From Labilibaculum sp. K2S (GTDB lineage Bacteria; Bacteroidota; Bacteroidia; Bacteroidales; Marinifilaceae), in the NCBI RefSeq assembly GCF_030372765.1, contig NZ_JAUCMW010000017.1, forward strand, positions 47,101-111,100: a stretch of DNA of 64,000 nucleotides. The letters run 5' to 3'. The notes under the pieces are model-generated. The model had not been told where the DNA came from. It made no database searches and saw nothing but the letters and a program-made list of their open reading frames with translations. Positions 62,009-64,000 of this stretch are shown here, piece by piece (within the stretch, counting starts at the first letter, position 1; each line of letters starts with the position of its first letter). A program made the translations under genes and the position numbers.

Positions 62009-62860
62009 ATGATACACAATATTTACAATCTAATTACAAATGACAATACGCGTTTGTTTTTTCAAGTTTGGCAACCCGTAACTACTCCTAGGGCAGTAAT
62101 TTGTTTAGTTCATGGCATCGGTGAGCATTCTTCCAGATATCACAATTGGGCTGAACTATTTGTCGAAAAGAACATTGCTGTATTGAGTTACGATCAGCGG
62201 GGGCATGGTTTGTCTGATGGAAAAAGAGGAGTCATCCCATCTTACGAAAAATTAATGGATGATATTGATTTCGCTCTGGAGGAGACTGAAAACACTTTTG
62301 GTGCTGTTCCCCGTTTTCTTTATGGTCATAGTATGGGAGGAGGCGAAGTCTTAAATCATTTAATTACCCGAAAGTCGAATTATTTAGGAGTTATTTCTAC
62401 TTCACCTTGGATTGTTACGCAAGCTGCACCTCCCAAAATAGCAATGTCTTTTCTTAGAGTGTTGGCGAATTTAGTTTCTTTTTTGTGTGTAAAAACGAGT
62501 TTTGATACTAAAATGTTATCTCATAATAAGGAGGTGTGTATTAAATATGATGAGGATGAATTGGTGCATCATATGGTTTCATTCAGATTATTTGTTGATG
62601 CTTATGATGCAGGATACGGTGTTTTGCAGAATCCGGATAAAGTAAAAAAGCCATTATTGTTGTTGCATGGAAATGATGATCAGATTACAGACTCCAATGC
62701 AAGTAAAATTTTTTCGGAGGGAGTTAAGGATTGTTGTACATTTATTCAGTACGATAAAGCTTATCATGAATTGCATAATGAATTCTGTCATCAAGAGGTT
62801 TTTACAGATATTATAAATTGGTTGGACGCTCTTTTAGCGAAGAATAAGCAAATTATTTAG
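62009..62860 (+). CDS. Alpha/beta hydrolase, monoacylglycerol lipase-like
   Basis: The protein has 283 residues from the ATG at 62009 (MIHNIYNLITND); an earlier ATG at 61973 adds 12 residues and is less likely. The hydrolase_4 type fold shows CLVHGIGEHSSRYHNWAE with the oxyanion loop, the LSYDQRGHGLSDGKRG strand, the nucleophile elbow YGHSMGGG, and the acid and base in LLLHGNDDQITD and in the final AYHELHNE. It most likely cleaves monoacylglycerol or another small ester. No signal peptide. The GSCFA gene follows after three bases. Confidence 0.85.
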   Translation: MIHNIYNLITNDNTRLFFQVWQPVTTPRAVICLVHGIGEHSSRYHNWAELFVEKNIAVLSYDQRGHGLSDGKRGVIPSYEKLMDDIDFALEETENTFGAVPRFLYGHSMGGGEVLNHLITRKSNYLGVISTSPWIVTQAAPPKIAMSFLRVLANLVSFLCVKTSFDTKMLSHNKEVCIKYDEDELVHHMVSFRLFVDAYDAGYGVLQNPDKVKKPLLLLHGNDDQITDSNASKIFSEGVKDCCTFIQYDKAYHELHNEFCHQEVFTDIINWLDALLAKNKQII

Positions 62861-62863
62861 AAT

Positions 62864-63853
62864 ATGACAATTTTTAGAACTGAGGTAAAGATTCCAGCAT
62901 CGCGGGATAAGTTTGGTTACAATTCAAAAGCAATTATGCTGGGTTCTTGTTTTACCGAGAATATTGGTGAGCAGCTCAGCAAATATAAATTTGATGTCAA
63001 TATCAATCCGTTTGGAGTAATTTATAACCCAATCAGTGTAGGCAATAGTTTAAAAATATTAATCGAGAACAAAAAATTCTCCGAAGAAGATTTAAATTTT
63101 GCCAATGATATGTGGTTTAGTTTTTCTCATCACGGACGATTCTCCAATGCCGATGTGAATGAATGCTTGGATGCAATCAATACTGAAATTAAAAAGTCAT
63201 CATTAGATCTGGCCAATTCAGATGTCCTTTACATTACATTCGGAACCGCCTGGGTTTTTGAATTGCTCGATACTGGAGAGGTGGTTTCTAATTGCCATAA
63301 ATTACCAGCTAAGGAATTTCATCGTTACCGCCTGGATGTTGATGAAATTGTACAATTCTATAAAAAATTGATTGTTTCTTTAGCTGTTTTCAATCCAGAC
63401 TTAAAAATTGTATTTACGGTGAGCCCTATCCGACACTGGAAGGATGGAGCACATGGAAATCAGCTTAGTAAAGCGACTTTACTTTTGGCAATTGAGCAGT
63501 TGGTGGAGTTGTTTGAGCAGGTGTCTTACTTTCCTTCTTACGAAATTGTGATGGATGAGTTAAGAGATTATCGATTTTATGGAGAGGACATGTTGCATAT
63601 GAATACTACATCTGTCAATTATATTTGGACTCGTTTTGTTGATACATATATGGAGAATGAAACACTTGCCGTGATGAAACGGGTCGATAAAATTGTTTCG
63701 GCTGCCTGCCACCGCCCCTTTAATCCTGATACGATTACTCATCAGCAGTTTATTACCAGCACTTTAAGTGATGTGGATCGCTTGGAGAGTGAATATCCAA
63801 ATATTGTATTTGATAAAGAAAAATCACTTTTACTAAAAAATCTCCATCATTAG
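62864..63853 (+). CDS. GSCFA domain protein
   Basis: This 329-residue protein is named for its hallmark, here LGSCFTENIGEQLSKYKFDV (residues ~27-45). The INPFGVIYNPISVGNSL stretch, the YITFGTAWVFEL strand, FTVSPIRHWKDGAHGNQLSKA and the YFPSYEIVMDELRDYRFY block are also family features. The fold is probably SGNH/GDSL hydrolase-like, with catalysis at the GSC serine, but the substrate is not known. Its near-contiguity with the lipase-like gene suggests a shared role in lipid or ester metabolism. Confidence 0.9.
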   Translation: MTIFRTEVKIPASRDKFGYNSKAIMLGSCFTENIGEQLSKYKFDVNINPFGVIYNPISVGNSLKILIENKKFSEEDLNFANDMWFSFSHHGRFSNADVNECLDAINTEIKKSSLDLANSDVLYITFGTAWVFELLDTGEVVSNCHKLPAKEFHRYRLDVDEIVQFYKKLIVSLAVFNPDLKIVFTVSPIRHWKDGAHGNQLSKATLLLAIEQLVELFEQVSYFPSYEIVMDELRDYRFYGEDMLHMNTTSVNYIWTRFVDTYMENETLAVMKRVDKIVSAACHRPFNPDTITHQQFITSTLSDVDRLESEYPNIVFDKEKSLLLKNLHH

Positions 63854-63902
63854 TCTGGACATTCTCGTTTGAATTTTGTAATTTGTTTTTCCCCTTCGGA
63901 TA

Positions 63903-63942
63903 AAAAAATAGCTTCTGATTATCAGGCAGCTATTTCTTTTTG
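63903..63942 (+). terminator. Terminator after the GSCFA gene
   Basis: AAATAGCT and AGCTATTT pair, with an inner TGAT/ATCA, followed by a T-rich tract, 50 bases past the stop. Confidence 0.75.
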
Positions 63943-63988
63943 TAGAAAAACTTTGAGAATGTATTAGGAATTGGGAGAAATAATGGTT

Positions 63989-63997
63989 TATCTTTGC
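63989..63997 (+). promoter_or_regulatory. -7 box of a gene beyond the right edge
   Basis: TATCTTTGC at the window end is a full TAnnTTTGC match in a gene gap after a terminator. A rightward transcript starting beyond 64000 is likely. Confidence 0.5.
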
Positions 63998-64000
63998 ACC

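Overview
The window is AT-rich chromosomal DNA from a member of the Bacteroidota, most likely a marine or anaerobic Bacteroidales/Marinilabiliales-type organism (the lineage below phylum is an inference). The evidence is a 2522-residue SprA of the type IX secretion system, a fused LpxC-FabZ, S46 dipeptidyl-peptidase, DUF4837, DUF4268, DUF4956 and GSCFA proteins, a full SUF operon, and promoters of the Bacteroidota -33 TTTG / -7 TAnnTTTG kind (clearest at 19996-20027 and 44159-44191). No insertion sequence, prophage, CRISPR array or rRNA was seen. Most of the window is housekeeping.

Layout. 1-5.2 kb: the start of a secreted protein that runs off the left edge, a FadL-type outer-membrane porin, a Fic protein whose catalytic histidine is replaced by leucine, and sucCD. 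5.7-12.3 kb: an eight-gene co-directional island (YbjN/Tir-like protein, PspA, DUF4178, Ser/Arg-rich membrane-anchored protein, duplicated DUF350 membrane protein, membrane-bound spermidine synthase, SpeD, K+ channel with RCK domain). It looks like a Bacteroidota version of the E. coli yjfIJKLMC-type PspA module joined to polyamine synthesis and ion flux, and it is the most system-like locus here. 12.3-19.9 kb: rnhA, an S46 peptidase, rnhB, a CotH-like/DUF4956/phosphatase trio and DUF4268. 20 kb: two identical initiator tRNA genes. 20.4-30.1 kb: M23 peptidase, dxr, rseP, tatA, LysM lytic transglycosylase, DUF4837 lipoprotein, leucyl aminopeptidase, pdxA. 30.3-39.0 kb: ruvA, sprA, gcvH. 39.3-44.1 kb: rimP-nusA-infB on the minus strand, with a terminator-like leader hairpin. 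44.4-49.3 kb: HD phosphohydrolase, lpxD, lpxC/fabZ, lpxA. 49.5-54.1 kb: thiL, a subtilase lipoprotein and a looser region of small unknown genes and palindromic spacers. 54.6-60.5 kb: sufBCDSE plus a DUF59 gene. 60.5-64 kb: a dispersed-repeat-like element, queG, a monoacylglycerol-lipase-like hydrolase, a GSCFA protein and, at the right edge, a promoter for the next gene.

How the genes fit together: the envelope is the common theme (lipid A synthesis, FadL, SprA, RseP, Tat, murein hydrolases, the PspA island), alongside Fe-S assembly, the TCA step and the transcription/translation core. The points most worth following are the PspA-polyamine-channel island with its hairpin-bearing spacers, the His-less Fic protein, the phosphatase-DUF4956-CotH-like trio, the rimP leader, and the stand-alone TonB-plug-like protein at 53.3-53.7 kb.
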